Positions 35,087-44,621 are shown, numbered from the stretch's first letter. The stretch is 64,000 nucleotides of DNA from Candidatus Riflebacteria bacterium HGW-Riflebacteria-1 (GCA_002839445.1 PGYB01000004.1:124001-188000), one strand, 5' to 3'. The notes: generated by a model from the letters alone, not told the origin. Translations and numbers: made by a program.

Positions 35087-35606
35087 CGACAGGCTCGACA
35101 AGCTTGGCAGGTTCTCAATGCCATTCGATCTCATGCAGATTTTGTCGCTCGCCCGCATGCAGGAACTGCTTAAACAGGCACTTCTGCGTGCTGGTGGCAA
35201 CGATACTGCCAACGGTGTTGCTTTGCCATGCGCAGACGGCAAGACTGCCGTTGTTGACGTCGAGAATCTCAAGATCAGGCTCGAAGTTCAACTTCCTGAT
35301 GAATTTGCGACATCAGCCTACGAAGAGAGCATTCCGCGTCTTAAAGAGCAGATTCAGAATGCACTTGATAAGGGTACGCAAATCGACAGTTTATGGAGCG
35401 ATTACGCAGAAAAGGCGATAGCAGAAGATATGGCCCGTCAGCTGCGTGATCTGGCTCTGGCTGCGCGTCAGACGCTTAATTCAGCGATCAAGGAAGCCTA
35501 CAGCGAAGCGATCAAGGAAAAAGCCGCGCAACTCGGTAGTGTAAGCGCTATCAGCGAAAGCAGCGATGGCAGCACCACGCGCATTCGCATCGAAGTCAGC
35601 GTTTAA
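35037..35606 (+). CDS. Operon protein of 189 residues, unknown
   Basis: Starts inside the end of the preceding gene, with GGAGGAC about ten bases before the ATG. It begins MSRSYRINIPVEVLL, has a beta-rich N-terminal half and a long charged helical stretch (about 95-165: EAIKEKAAQLGS nearby). No family is recognised. It ends 12 bases before the convergent metalloprotease gene, so it is the last gene of the eight-gene operon. The overlap and reading direction make it an operon member with some confidence; the role is unknown. Confidence 0.65.
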   Translation: MSRSYRINIPVEVLLTNDRLDKLGRFSMPFDLMQILSLARMQELLKQALLRAGGNDTANGVALPCADGKTAVVDVENLKIRLEVQLPDEFATSAYEESIPRLKEQIQNALDKGTQIDSLWSDYAEKAIAEDMARQLRDLALAARQTLNSAIKEAYSEAIKEKAAQLGSVSAISESSDGSTTRIRIEVSV

Positions 35607-35618
35607 TACTTTTAAATA

Positions 35619-37472
35619 TCAGCGCTGGCTGATCAGTTCGTTAAGAAAGTCGATGCGGTTCTGCAGGTCTTCGTCGGCGAGCGAGCTTGATTGCTGATTT
35701 TTAAGAAACATCAGCATCCCTGAGATATCTCGGGCAAAAGGTGCAAATGCCCTCTGGTCGCCGGCAGATTCGATAAAGTTGTCGACTGTTTGCAGTGACC
35801 CGCGTTCGGCATCACGTTTTATCGTTCTGATGAGCAGGTTGGCATAGTGTTCGCGCAGTCTGAAAGCAGCTTCACTCTGGCTGTCAGAAATTTCTGATAC
35901 TGCCTGCGAGAAGGCCTGCATATCGACACTGTGTGCGGCGCGCGCGATGTTCGCTACCGGTTGGTCGGATTCGAAGATAAGGTCATAGATAAACCCGGAG
36001 GCGGGCATATACTGGCTGTCTTCGACGTCTTCGGGAGCCAGCGCCATGACAACAGTGGTCAGGCTGTCGTAGAGTCCGTCGCACTTGACATCAAAACTGC
36101 CGATCAGGCGGTTTTTGTCGGCCGGGTTAACGTCGAGCTTGAAAAAGCTTATTTTTGGCGGATTAACGCGGGTTGAATCCTGCAAAACTACGGCGAGTCT
36201 GAAGTATGGGTAAGTCGGGCCAAGAGATCTGCGATAGCCTGAGAACGAAATCTTGAGCTGCCCTGAGACGTTGGCAATATCGGTAAAAAAGGCATCTGAG
36301 CCCCAGACATACACGCTTTCGCTAACCTTGGCCGGGATTGTCGTGATATGACGGGTTGGCGGCAGTTTGAATTTTTTCAGAACCGACTGTTTGTAAGCGA
36401 AGCGACCGTCAGCAAGCTTTGCGTCATTGATGCGGTTGGTAATGGCAAAGTCGGTAAACAGATCAGAAAAAGAAACATTGAAAGGCTTGAGCGCGTCAAT
36501 GTAACCACCGATGCTTTTGCGTTGCGAACTGGTCAGTGTCTTGAAAAAGCTGGTGCGACTTTTACTGTCGTGCAAAATACGATCGACTATATACTGGTTC
36601 CAGAGGTAGACCTGCCCATAATCTGGCATCGGGTTCCATTGTGCCCAGTTGTTGAGGCTGCGGTCGGGGTCTTCTTTGAGCAGTTTGTAGTGACCTGGTG
36701 GTGTAAAGCCGCAAAAAACCGGGGCGACCTGCGAACAGCCTTCGTTTACCCAGCTGACTTCGTTTTTGTCCTGATTATAGTGAATCATGTGCTGAAATTC
36801 ATGCGCGACGATTTCGAGATAGTCGTCGGCTTCGGGGTCACACGGCCAGGTGTCGAGGTAGAGAATTTCGCGCTGATTGCTTTTGGTTTTGCTGTGTGCC
36901 GGAAACTCTGACTGCAGCATCTGGTCGCCGGCAAAGAAGTAGCCGGCAACATAGCCGTCTTCAGGGTTCTGGTAACCATCCTGAATGTCGACCATGAGGA
37001 GAAACACGCGATTGTCGCCATCGAGACCCGGGCGGGCTTCGGCGCCAAAATGGCCGGTGGTTACCGGGTATATCGTCTGGTCGAATGTTTTCTGTACCCT
37101 TTCAATAGCAGTCTGTTTAACACTTTGGGTGTCTTCAACATATACGTAGCAGTGTTTACCGACGGCGCGCAGTATCGCGGTAATCTGTACAAACTGGCCG
37201 GTAGCGATATTACGAACCCAGAACTGCTCTTTATTGCCGAGGGATCTGACCACTGCTCTGTTGACAACCAGTTCTGGGTTGGTGTCAGCGTATGACACGC
37301 CAGAGACTGGTCTCAGGGATTGGCTTCGCTGTGGCAGTTCGATTTCGCGGGCGAGAATATGAGTAGCATCAATGCGTTTGCCGGGTGATGCCTGGGCATC
37401 CCCGCCGCAAAGCATGACAAAAGACAATGTTAAAGCCAGACAACTCGTGCTTAATATGTTTCTGATGTACAT
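35619..37472 (-). CDS. Secreted zinc metalloprotease of the HExxH/E gluzincin type
   Basis: 617 residues. ATG 37472 has GGAG upstream and opens a signal peptide (MYIRNILSTSCLALTLSFVM, ending GDAQA). The active site is AHEFQHMIHYNQDK (HExxH) followed by a Glu in SWVNEGCSQ, so H, H and E as zinc ligands. The layout and the NEGCS region recall bacterial extracellular peptidases of the M30/M6-like kind. The C-terminal 200 residues hold a beta-rich domain and helices. It should act outside the inner membrane on proteins. Frames exist upstream (start at 37502) but lack a binding site and a proper signal. Confidence 0.85.
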   Translation of the reverse strand: MYIRNILSTSCLALTLSFVMLCGGDAQASPGKRIDATHILAREIELPQRSQSLRPVSGVSYADTNPELVVNRAVVRSLGNKEQFWVRNIATGQFVQITAILRAVGKHCYVYVEDTQSVKQTAIERVQKTFDQTIYPVTTGHFGAEARPGLDGDNRVFLLMVDIQDGYQNPEDGYVAGYFFAGDQMLQSEFPAHSKTKSNQREILYLDTWPCDPEADDYLEIVAHEFQHMIHYNQDKNEVSWVNEGCSQVAPVFCGFTPPGHYKLLKEDPDRSLNNWAQWNPMPDYGQVYLWNQYIVDRILHDSKSRTSFFKTLTSSQRKSIGGYIDALKPFNVSFSDLFTDFAITNRINDAKLADGRFAYKQSVLKKFKLPPTRHITTIPAKVSESVYVWGSDAFFTDIANVSGQLKISFSGYRRSLGPTYPYFRLAVVLQDSTRVNPPKISFFKLDVNPADKNRLIGSFDVKCDGLYDSLTTVVMALAPEDVEDSQYMPASGFIYDLIFESDQPVANIARAAHSVDMQAFSQAVSEISDSQSEAAFRLREHYANLLIRTIKRDAERGSLQTVDNFIESAGDQRAFAPFARDISGMLMFLKNQQSSSLADEDLQNRIDFLNELISQR

Positions 37473-37622
37473 GATTTTCTCCATTATCTGACTATTATAC
37501 AAAAAAAATCAACAATCCGAAATGCCCATAATTAGATCGGGTTAAAGATTTGTCGCCGTGAACCGATAATTGGCGTGAAATTGTTAGCGTACCGCAAATT
37601 TCCTGATAAAAGCGAGTAGATT

Positions 37623-38111
37623 ATGCGTATATTACTGGTTTTCGTGTTTTCTGTGCTGGTTATGACTTTGGTCTGGTCGCATGGACTGGTAAGTGCCGAT
37701 ACCCGCTACGGAATTGTTGAAAATGAACTGCTCGAAATCATCAGCGTAGAATTTGCTGCAGACCCTTATTCGCGGGCGAATTACGACCCCTTCGTCAAGA
37801 TGAAGATATTTAACAATTCACCAGAAACGATAACCAGAGCGTATGTGAAAGTGACGGTCAGCGCTGATAAGGGCCGTTTCAGGCTGTTTACCGACCGCTT
37901 TGTACATATCCCCAACGGCGGTGTGCGGCCTTACACCAGCGATGTCTGGAAGTTTTATCCGCGCGGTTCAAGCGCCATGGCGCTTAAGGGCCTGCCACGT
38001 GACGCGACAATCACCGCCGAGGTCGAAAAGGTTTTCTGCCCGAAAAAGAATTCACCCTGGCAGTATGAACACAAATTCGCTTACCCCCAACGCCACGACT
38101 TTGCCCACTGA
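37623..38111 (+). CDS. Small secreted protein, unknown
   Basis: 162 residues with a signal peptide (1-25, ending GLVSA). The mature part has one cysteine and a beta-rich domain: SVEFAADPYSRANYDPFVKMK, ITRAYVKVTVSADKGR, then KFYPRGSSAMALKGLPRD. The last feature is a His-rich C-terminus (QRHDFAH). No family is recognised. It is divergent from the metalloprotease gene (151-base gap) and followed by a MITE-like element. Confidence 0.65.
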   Translation: MRILLVFVFSVLVMTLVWSHGLVSADTRYGIVENELLEIISVEFAADPYSRANYDPFVKMKIFNNSPETITRAYVKVTVSADKGRFRLFTDRFVHIPNGGVRPYTSDVWKFYPRGSSAMALKGLPRDATITAEVEKVFCPKKNSPWQYEHKFAYPQRHDFAH

Positions 38112-38196
38112 ACAATAGCGGACGAGCAGTAGACGATCAGAAACTGCTTCCCGCTCAACCTGTCAGGTTAGTCTTCTATCATGGCAAAAATGACTT

Positions 38197-38463
38197 CAGT
38201 AATAATCCATTTGATTGCTGAAGATGGTTTTAGAGGTATTTCGTTTTAATTTTCCATACATTTTTCCGCAGATTTCGCAGAAGGTTCTCGGATAACTGCA
38301 AAAAAAGCATATAAAAACTCCTGAATAATCTGCGATAATCCTTATAATCTGTGGATAACTCTTCAAAAGAGCCTGTATGATTATCATGATCAGCTTGTTC
38401 GAAAAATAGTCCAAACCAGATCTCTCGTAAAGTCCTCATGAATAGGTAAATGGACTGTTGCTG
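38197..38463 (-). mobile_element. MITE-like element, copy 2 (shorter)
   Basis: 267 bases with inverted ends: CAGTAATAATCCATTTGA at 38197-38214 and AAATGGACTGTTGCTG at 38448-38463, whose complement CAGCAACAGTCCATTT matches 11 of the first 14 positions or so. The interior matches copy 1 (15208-15565) on the opposite strand. No transposase gene and only tiny frames lie inside. It sits between the small secreted protein and the next gene, with about 139 bases of leader after it. Confidence 0.7.
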
Positions 38464-38602
38464 AAAACAAGCTCAACACGATGTTGCAAAGAAGGCAGAA
38501 GCAGCGTAAATTGTTTTTAGTGGCCGGGGTTAACCACCGGCGACAGAAAAGTTGAGAGAGGGCATGGCGACTGCAGCTGTGCCATAAATAACGGAGGAAC
38601 CC

Positions 38603-39142
38603 ATGATCACCTGGAAATTTGACAAGGCCGGTTTTGACTTTCAAGATTTCGTTAAGAGCATGCTGGCGCATTTCAAGCGGATCGCCACCACCGACATGGT
38701 GCTTTCAGAATACATCTGGCGCGAAAAAGACAATGTTGCGAAGCGTGGCAACCCCGAAACCCCGACCTGGAAAGATCTGCTCGCCGAACTCGAAGACGGG
38801 CAGCAGTTGTTTTTTCCCTTCGCTGAGCCAAATGAAGGCAGGCCAGTGCGCTGCGCCGACGGCACTCGCGTTCAGCTGGCGTCATATCCCTCTGCAACAG
38901 ATTTTACTTACGACGAGAACGAAGTCGTCGGCTTTGCCGTAACTTTGACCCGTACACGTTATGAATTCCAGCCGGCCTTGTATTTCATCGGCAACGAAAC
39001 CGACAGGGTACCTTCGATGGAAAAGCTTCCGGTAGGCCTGTTTGAAGACAAAATTGCCGATTTCCTCAACGCTTTCAAACGAGAAAAATCAATGTCCGCC
39101 GAAGACACCAGGCCAGAAACCCGCAAGATGAAACCCCTCTAA
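38603..39142 (+). CDS. Soluble protein of unknown function
   Basis: 179 residues. ACGGAGGAACCC is a good binding site. It has no signal peptide or membrane segment. Runs worth note: FDFQDFVKSMLAHFKR (amphipathic helix), KDLLAELEDGQQLFFPFAE, and YDENEVVGFAVTLTRTRY. The C-terminus is charged (KREKSMSAEDTRPETRK). I do not recognise a family. The 5' leader (38464-38602) holds two weak hairpins. Confidence 0.65.
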   Translation: MITWKFDKAGFDFQDFVKSMLAHFKRIATTDMVLSEYIWREKDNVAKRGNPETPTWKDLLAELEDGQQLFFPFAEPNEGRPVRCADGTRVQLASYPSATDFTYDENEVVGFAVTLTRTRYEFQPALYFIGNETDRVPSMEKLPVGLFEDKIADFLNAFKREKSMSAEDTRPETRKMKPL

Positions 39143-39176
39143 TCCAGGGGCAGAAAACGCGCTGGCGAATTGATTA

Positions 39177-39377
39177 TTACTTTGTTGGGCAGATTTCCTG
39201 AACTCGGCCGACTTCGCCGCTGGTCAGGCGAACTTTTATGCCATAAGGGTGCGACGGGGAATTGGTCAAAATGTCCTGTACAATTCCCTCTGTCAGTTTC
39301 CCGGTACGCTGGTCTTGCTTCAGGATAATCTTGACAGTCTGCCCCGCCTTCACGTCTGCTCTTTTTTTTCCGTCCAC
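39177..39377 (-). CDS. ywbE: YwbE-family protein
   Basis: 66 residues from a GTG start (VDGKKRADV...), chosen for AGGGA six bases upstream; the longer TTG frame adds seven codons. The family sequence is complete: DQRTGKLTEGIVQDILTNS and PSHPYGIKVRLTSGEVGRVQEI. YwbE (DUF2196) proteins are small, beta-rich and widespread, with no established role. It is solitary, with the next minus-strand gene upstream of its own terminator. Confidence 0.85.
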   Translation of the reverse strand: MDGKKRADVKAGQTVKIILKQDQRTGKLTEGIVQDILTNSPSHPYGIKVRLTSGEVGRVQEICPTK

Positions 39378-39565
39378 TTTTGTTCCCTTTGTCTGCAATC
39401 ATTAGTTCTTCTCATTCATCAGCGCCAAATATAACACAGTTTCAAAGTTGGAACCCAAATTTTGCGGTTCTGCTCTATCTCTCAGCTTGTGGGAAAAGGC
39501 CTTAACAGATGCCATTAAGGCCGTATTCCATTTCGCGGAACGCTGGTGGCGTGGCGTTGCCGGTA

Positions 39566-39606
39566 TAAAAAGCAACAGGGCTGCCTCAGATGAGACAGCC
39601 CTGTTG
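39566..39606 (-). terminator. Strong intrinsic terminator of the amidohydrolase gene
   Basis: CAACAGGGCTG (39573-39583) pairs with CAGCCCTGTTG (39596-39606), and an inner CTC/GAG extends the stem. On the minus strand it is followed by CTTTTTATA. It lies 26 bases past the stop. Confidence 0.88.
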
Positions 39607-39631
39607 AAGAGCTTTTTAGATTATTGACGGG

Positions 39632-41602
39632 TCAGTTTTTGATTTCGTGGTAGTCCTGGTGGATTGCTGACTGGGCTTCAAGACCCAGGAAGGCCAGCAG
39701 AGAAGCGATGAGGCGGGTTTTCTGCTCGGCGTCGATGCGACTCCAGGTTTTGCTCTTGATTTCGACGAATTTGCCGATCTCTGGCTGGACCATGGTATCA
39801 ACGTTGATGAAGAACTTGATGCCCTTGAAAGAAACGTGGAAGCGCTGGCGATCTTTCTGAATTTCAAACATTGAATCAGGTTTGAAATACTCGCGATAGA
39901 AGCGCAGTGAATTGCCGGCCTGGGCTATATAGCGGCTGCGTGACAGCAGTACCTTGCTTTCGGGGTGAACACCGCTCTTGCTGTCGCCGATCATGGTCAG
40001 ACGCGGGCGTACGCTCTTGACCGCGCCCTTTTCGTCGAGCAGTTCGTCTTCGCGATAGCGGATCATCTCGTCAGTATTATTGAATTTGAAGTAGGTATCG
40101 AACTGTTTGTAGTGTTTCTTTTGATCGATAATGATTTCTGGCAGGTTGATCTTTTCGAGAACGGCATTGATGTCGTCGACTTTGACCTTGGTCTGGATCT
40201 CGAAGCTTTCTTCCTGAGTGGCGCCACCAATGGCAACCAGCTTGGAGAGCAATGACTGTTCGCGTTCGCTGAGAAACTTGTCAACCTTGGCGGCGAATAG
40301 TTTGGCTTCGGCCAGCAGAGATGATTCATCGACAGTGAGCAGCTGGCGTTCTTTCATCAGCCAGGCGCCGTTTACCATAACATGAGTAACATCGGTAGAC
40401 TTGGTTGCGTATACGAGCTGAGCATAGGTTCCATCAGGATCGCGCATAAAGCGTGGAGCATTGTGAACTGGTTCGAGATCGACCAGAATAATATCAGCAC
40501 GTTTTCCAGGTGTGATCGAGCCGGTGATGTTTTCGATATGCAGGGCCTTGGCGCCGCCGCGGGTAGCCATATAAACTACGGTTTTCGCGGGCAGAGTGGT
40601 CGGGTCACCGGATTTCAGTTTGGCCAGGAACGAGGTCAGACGCATTTCTTCGAACATGTCGAGGTCGTTGTTTGATGCCGGGCCATCGGTGCCGATGCCG
40701 ACGTTCATGTTGAGCTCGACCATCTTGGCAACCGGGGCAGCTCCTGAGGCGAGTTTCAGGTTAGAAGACGGGTTGTGCACGCCACCGCAGCCGTATCTGG
40801 CGAGGTCGCGGATTTCGCCTTCATCAATGTGAACGAGGTGGGCGCCGATGAGTTTTGCATCAAGCAGATGATGACGTTTGATATACGGCACAACCGGAAC
40901 GCCGTGTTCTTCGCGCAACTGGTCGACTTCCCACGCGGTTTCGGCGAGGTGAATCATCAACGGCACATCGAATTCGCGGGCAATTGCTGAACAGGCCTGC
41001 AGAATCTCAGGTGTGCAGGTATAGGGCGCGTGTGGCGCGATGGCAGGAATAATGAGCGGGTGATTTTTCCATGCTTCGATGAAACTGCGGGTGCGGGTGA
41101 GTGCTTCTTCATAAAACTGTGCATCGGGTGAGGGGAACTTGAGAACGCTCTCGGCGCATATAGCGCGCATACCTGCGTCAGCAGTAGCCTTGGCAATGTC
41201 TTCCTCAAAGTAATACATGTCGGCGAATGTTGTGGTGCCACATCTGATCATTTCAGCGCAGGCCAGCTTGGTGCCGAGAATTACAAATTCTGGCGATACA
41301 AATTCGCGTTCTACCGGCATGATGTAGCCCATGAGCCAGACATCAAGGCGTAAATCGTCTGACAGACCGCGCAAAAGGGTCATCGGAACATGGGTGTGAC
41401 CGTTAATCAGGCCTGGCATGAGAATCTTGCCATGGCAGTCCATTATTTCGGCAGCTTCGTACTTGCTGCAGATGTCATCCTGTTTGCCGACGGCGACGAT
41501 AGAGTCACCAGCAATGGCTACTGCGCCCGGAAAATACTGGTTGAAATTCTCATCCATGGTCAAAATCGTGGCATTCTTGAACAGCTTATCAACTTTTTTC
41601 AT
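39632..41602 (-). CDS. MtaD-like amidohydrolase fused to a CYTH domain
   Basis: 656 residues, about 200 longer than usual. Residues 1-440 are a complete amidohydrolase of the 5'-methylthioadenosine/S-adenosylhomocysteine deaminase group: H69-x-H71 (GHTHVP), HLAE with H218 and Glu221, and GIGTDGPASNN with Asp306. Family reaction: deamination of MTA or SAH. Residues 460-645 look like a CYTH domain: SFEIQTKVKVDDI (degenerate ExExK, second Glu replaced by Gln), MIRYREDE, RPRLTMIG, SRSRY, DRQRFHVSFKG and KFVEIKSK. CYTH proteins bind triphosphates, including class IV adenylate cyclases and triphosphatases. The fusion is unusual. Start ATG 41602 is preceded by AAAGG. Confidence 0.85.
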   Translation of the reverse strand: MKKVDKLFKNATILTMDENFNQYFPGAVAIAGDSIVAVGKQDDICSKYEAAEIMDCHGKILMPGLINGHTHVPMTLLRGLSDDLRLDVWLMGYIMPVEREFVSPEFVILGTKLACAEMIRCGTTTFADMYYFEEDIAKATADAGMRAICAESVLKFPSPDAQFYEEALTRTRSFIEAWKNHPLIIPAIAPHAPYTCTPEILQACSAIAREFDVPLMIHLAETAWEVDQLREEHGVPVVPYIKRHHLLDAKLIGAHLVHIDEGEIRDLARYGCGGVHNPSSNLKLASGAAPVAKMVELNMNVGIGTDGPASNNDLDMFEEMRLTSFLAKLKSGDPTTLPAKTVVYMATRGGAKALHIENITGSITPGKRADIILVDLEPVHNAPRFMRDPDGTYAQLVYATKSTDVTHVMVNGAWLMKERQLLTVDESSLLAEAKLFAAKVDKFLSEREQSLLSKLVAIGGATQEESFEIQTKVKVDDINAVLEKINLPEIIIDQKKHYKQFDTYFKFNNTDEMIRYREDELLDEKGAVKSVRPRLTMIGDSKSGVHPESKVLLSRSRYIAQAGNSLRFYREYFKPDSMFEIQKDRQRFHVSFKGIKFFINVDTMVQPEIGKFVEIKSKTWSRIDAEQKTRLIASLLAFLGLEAQSAIHQDYHEIKN

Positions 41603-41885
41603 CTATTATTGTGCCTTTCGCTTGTATGTTTTGAAGTTGTAAAAAGGATAACAGCATATTCATCTAAAATCCAGCATCGTCGAAATTTGGCAGAAGCCCT
41701 TTCCTGAAAGTGTTTGCTGAGTAAAAATGCAGTTTTTTCGCTTTTTGAATCACTTTTGTCGCGACAGTCTCTTGCTTCAACTTTTCCGCGAGCTTATTGT
41801 TAAAATTGATGACATTATTTGTTAAACATCGTTATATTGGTTGAACGACAACAATAAAAAATATCGCGCAGAGGGATATCCGCAA

Positions 41886-44621
41886 ATGAGCCCGATGTAC
41901 CACTGTCACCACAAGCAGTCCCATTCTGGCAATAGAGGTTTTCTGTTGGGACTGGTAGCAGTGCTTGTGCCGATAATGATTGTCATGGTTGTAGCTTACC
42001 AGTCACACGTCAGACAGGAAGCCCTGCGCGCTCACCGTGTGTACTGGAACGACCTGGTAACCAAGTCGGCAGAAGGCGTCGCTGAAGAAGCTTTTCGCTG
42101 GCTGATCGATAACCCCGCCGACCCGGCCAATCTTATTTTTGCCAGATTACGCCAGCCGCCGGCCGCCGCTGCGCCAACAACCGTAACTATGACGCTGAGT
42201 GAAGCGCAATTGCCATTTATCGCTGAATTGCGTGCCAGCTATGATGGAATCGACGTGATCAAGCGCGTTACTCTTACTTTGTCCGGCATCAAGCCGCTGT
42301 TTACTCCGGTAACTGTTCCTCCAGCCGGCTTTGACCCAAGAACCCAGGGGCAGATTTATCCTGATCCAACTGATGTTTTTGGGCTGCTTAAGGCCGAAAT
42401 CGAGGCTGATTATCGCGGCTTTAAAAGAAAGTTCGTGGTGGTTCGTGATCTCAAGGCGATAAACATTTTGCCGGGCGTATTTGGGCAGTTCACCCTGTTC
42501 GTCAAAGAAAAGAAAAATGGTTACGACTACGACTGGAACAAGCTGCGCAATTCATCGCGGGTAAGCCCGCCATTTCTCGATTCATTCGGGTTTATTCAGC
42601 CCGAAGCGAACGCCATGAATAACCCGGTTACGCTGATTCATCATCCTGACGATGTCATAAGAACCTGTAGTCCGTCTGAGATTCCTGAAGATTCTGTTGC
42701 GCCACCGATTCCCGCCGACTGGGCGAGTATTGATCTGACGCGTCGTGGCTGGGCCTATTTTGGTCGCAGCCAGGATAGCGGGCCATTACAGTATTATATT
42801 TATCAGCCCATGCACGGTGATGTAAAGATCGCCGCGAATCACCCGACTCTGCCGGCAGCATTTCAGGGTCGCCCGCATCTGTTTTACGGCGGCACCTATA
42901 TGCTTTCTGATCGAAGCAAGCTCTATTACCTGCTGCGCGATGATTCGCCAACAAGCCCGGCCTGGACAAACTTTTTTCCGAATAGTGGCGGCATCAACCT
43001 TCCTGCTGCCGGTCTGGTAGACGCATCAGGCACGCCCCTCGTCGGCTGGATTGCCTGGCAGTCAAGGTTCGGGCTGATGTCGATGACTCGGCCAGTTCTC
43101 GAATCTTTTGCCTTTTACGATCTGCTCAAGAGCTATTATGAGCACCCACAGCATCAGGTCGGTGACACATCTGGCAGCCTTGAAACCGCGCATGCATCTT
43201 TGATATTGCCTATGGGTGACATGTTTCCGCTCGGCTCAAGTCAGATTGCTGACCGGCGCTCACCAACAGTAGTGCTTGGCGCCTGGCTGCGATTTCTCCA
43301 GGTTGGCAACATCGTTCAGGTTGACGATGATATAAAAACCGCGCTCGCTGAAACGCCGCCGGGAGACTGGCTGAAACGCCTCAACAGTCCGGCAAATCTT
43401 GTCCAGCCGATTACTTATTATTTCCCCTTTTTCCCGATAAATGTGAATCGCCAGGTGTCACCACCGGCGGTATCTTTCGACCTGGCCAATGACAAGCTTG
43501 GTTGGGCCAATTACCCGGTCTGGGGAAAGGTTGATGATAGCACTGCTGCTGATACGGCTGACTTTGCCAGAGTTGCTTATAACGTCTTCACGCATATTTT
43601 TCAAAAAATCGGCAATCCGCAGGAAGTTTATGAAATCGTCATGACCAAAATGCTGGTTTACCCGGCAATGATGATATACGAACAGATGCTGAACGATAAC
43701 ATGCGCGGGCTGCCGATCAGCCTCTTTGTGCCGGGTGGTGCTGCTCCAACCGATCCCGCGCTGAAACTCAAAAATATGCCGGCTGGACTCGCGGCCGTGC
43801 TGCATGGTGCCGACAGCAGCAGTGGAGCACCGGTATCCGGCTCAGTAGCTGATTTTGGCGAAAGCTTTTTCTACAAAAATCCTGACAGTGCACAAAACGG
43901 CCGCGGTATAACCGGAGAGTGCGTTTCGATAAAAGACACTGCCGGCCGACAACTCGCTTTAGGCTCTCTTGGCGTGCTCTGGCCATTTTCGCCTGACTAC
44001 GCGATGACATCACCGCTGGCTACGCCAGGCGCTGTGCGCGGCTATGACCTGCGTCAGAAAACCACCTTTCTTGCTTCATCTTCGCAGGTTTTCGCCGAGA
44101 GTTTTCTGGTTGAAGAAAATGGAAAAACCTGCCTTGACCTTCGTGGCGGCGTTGTCACCGTGCTCAATGATACGATCAGACTGTCGGCAGGTGTCGGCAA
44201 CGAAATAGTGTGCCGCAACGGCGGCATTTTGATTGCGTCAGGCGGAGAGATTCTGCTTGAGAGTTCAATAAGAATGTTGAACCCCGATGATACGCTGGTG
44301 ATCGCTACCGCCCGGGAGGGTAAGGATATCAAGCTTAAGCCGGGAATTTTTAATGTCTATCTGATCTCATCTGGCACTATTCGTCGACTGGCACCTGGTG
44401 CGATAAAAATTAGCGGCGGCGTAGCGGTTAATCATCTCGATTTTCGCGATAACTCATCTTCGCTTTTCCATGGTTACCCAAATTCAACTGACGCCCGGCA
44501 AGCAATAATCTGGGATGAGAGTTTCAATGTTCTTGATCCTGACCGTTTCGCAGCGGGCATTCGCGTTCATCTCGGCAAATCACTCGTCTACTGGGCAGAT
44601 GAAAAGGCGGATATGCCGTGA
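41886..44621 (+). CDS. Large PilX/GspK-like membrane-anchored surface protein
   Basis: 911 residues from ATG 41886 (GAGGGATATCC upstream); a TTG 15 codons earlier is weaker. The N-terminus has a His-rich start, then RGFLLGLVAVLVPIMIVMVV, a prepilin-like helix with Gly before Phe but no Glu at +5, as in GspK or PilX. The remaining 860 residues are extracellular and beta-rich, with few cysteines. The next gene starts within its stop (GTGA). With the two pseudopilins that follow it forms a set, like the tip components GspK, GspI and GspJ of a type II-like pseudopilus. It is far larger than normal GspK (about 300). Confidence 0.7.
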   Translation: MSPMYHCHHKQSHSGNRGFLLGLVAVLVPIMIVMVVAYQSHVRQEALRAHRVYWNDLVTKSAEGVAEEAFRWLIDNPADPANLIFARLRQPPAAAAPTTVTMTLSEAQLPFIAELRASYDGIDVIKRVTLTLSGIKPLFTPVTVPPAGFDPRTQGQIYPDPTDVFGLLKAEIEADYRGFKRKFVVVRDLKAINILPGVFGQFTLFVKEKKNGYDYDWNKLRNSSRVSPPFLDSFGFIQPEANAMNNPVTLIHHPDDVIRTCSPSEIPEDSVAPPIPADWASIDLTRRGWAYFGRSQDSGPLQYYIYQPMHGDVKIAANHPTLPAAFQGRPHLFYGGTYMLSDRSKLYYLLRDDSPTSPAWTNFFPNSGGINLPAAGLVDASGTPLVGWIAWQSRFGLMSMTRPVLESFAFYDLLKSYYEHPQHQVGDTSGSLETAHASLILPMGDMFPLGSSQIADRRSPTVVLGAWLRFLQVGNIVQVDDDIKTALAETPPGDWLKRLNSPANLVQPITYYFPFFPINVNRQVSPPAVSFDLANDKLGWANYPVWGKVDDSTAADTADFARVAYNVFTHIFQKIGNPQEVYEIVMTKMLVYPAMMIYEQMLNDNMRGLPISLFVPGGAAPTDPALKLKNMPAGLAAVLHGADSSSGAPVSGSVADFGESFFYKNPDSAQNGRGITGECVSIKDTAGRQLALGSLGVLWPFSPDYAMTSPLATPGAVRGYDLRQKTTFLASSSQVFAESFLVEENGKTCLDLRGGVVTVLNDTIRLSAGVGNEIVCRNGGILIASGGEILLESSIRMLNPDDTLVIATAREGKDIKLKPGIFNVYLISSGTIRRLAPGAIKISGGVAVNHLDFRDNSSSLFHGYPNSTDARQAIIWDESFNVLDPDRFAAGIRVHLGKSLVYWADEKADMP

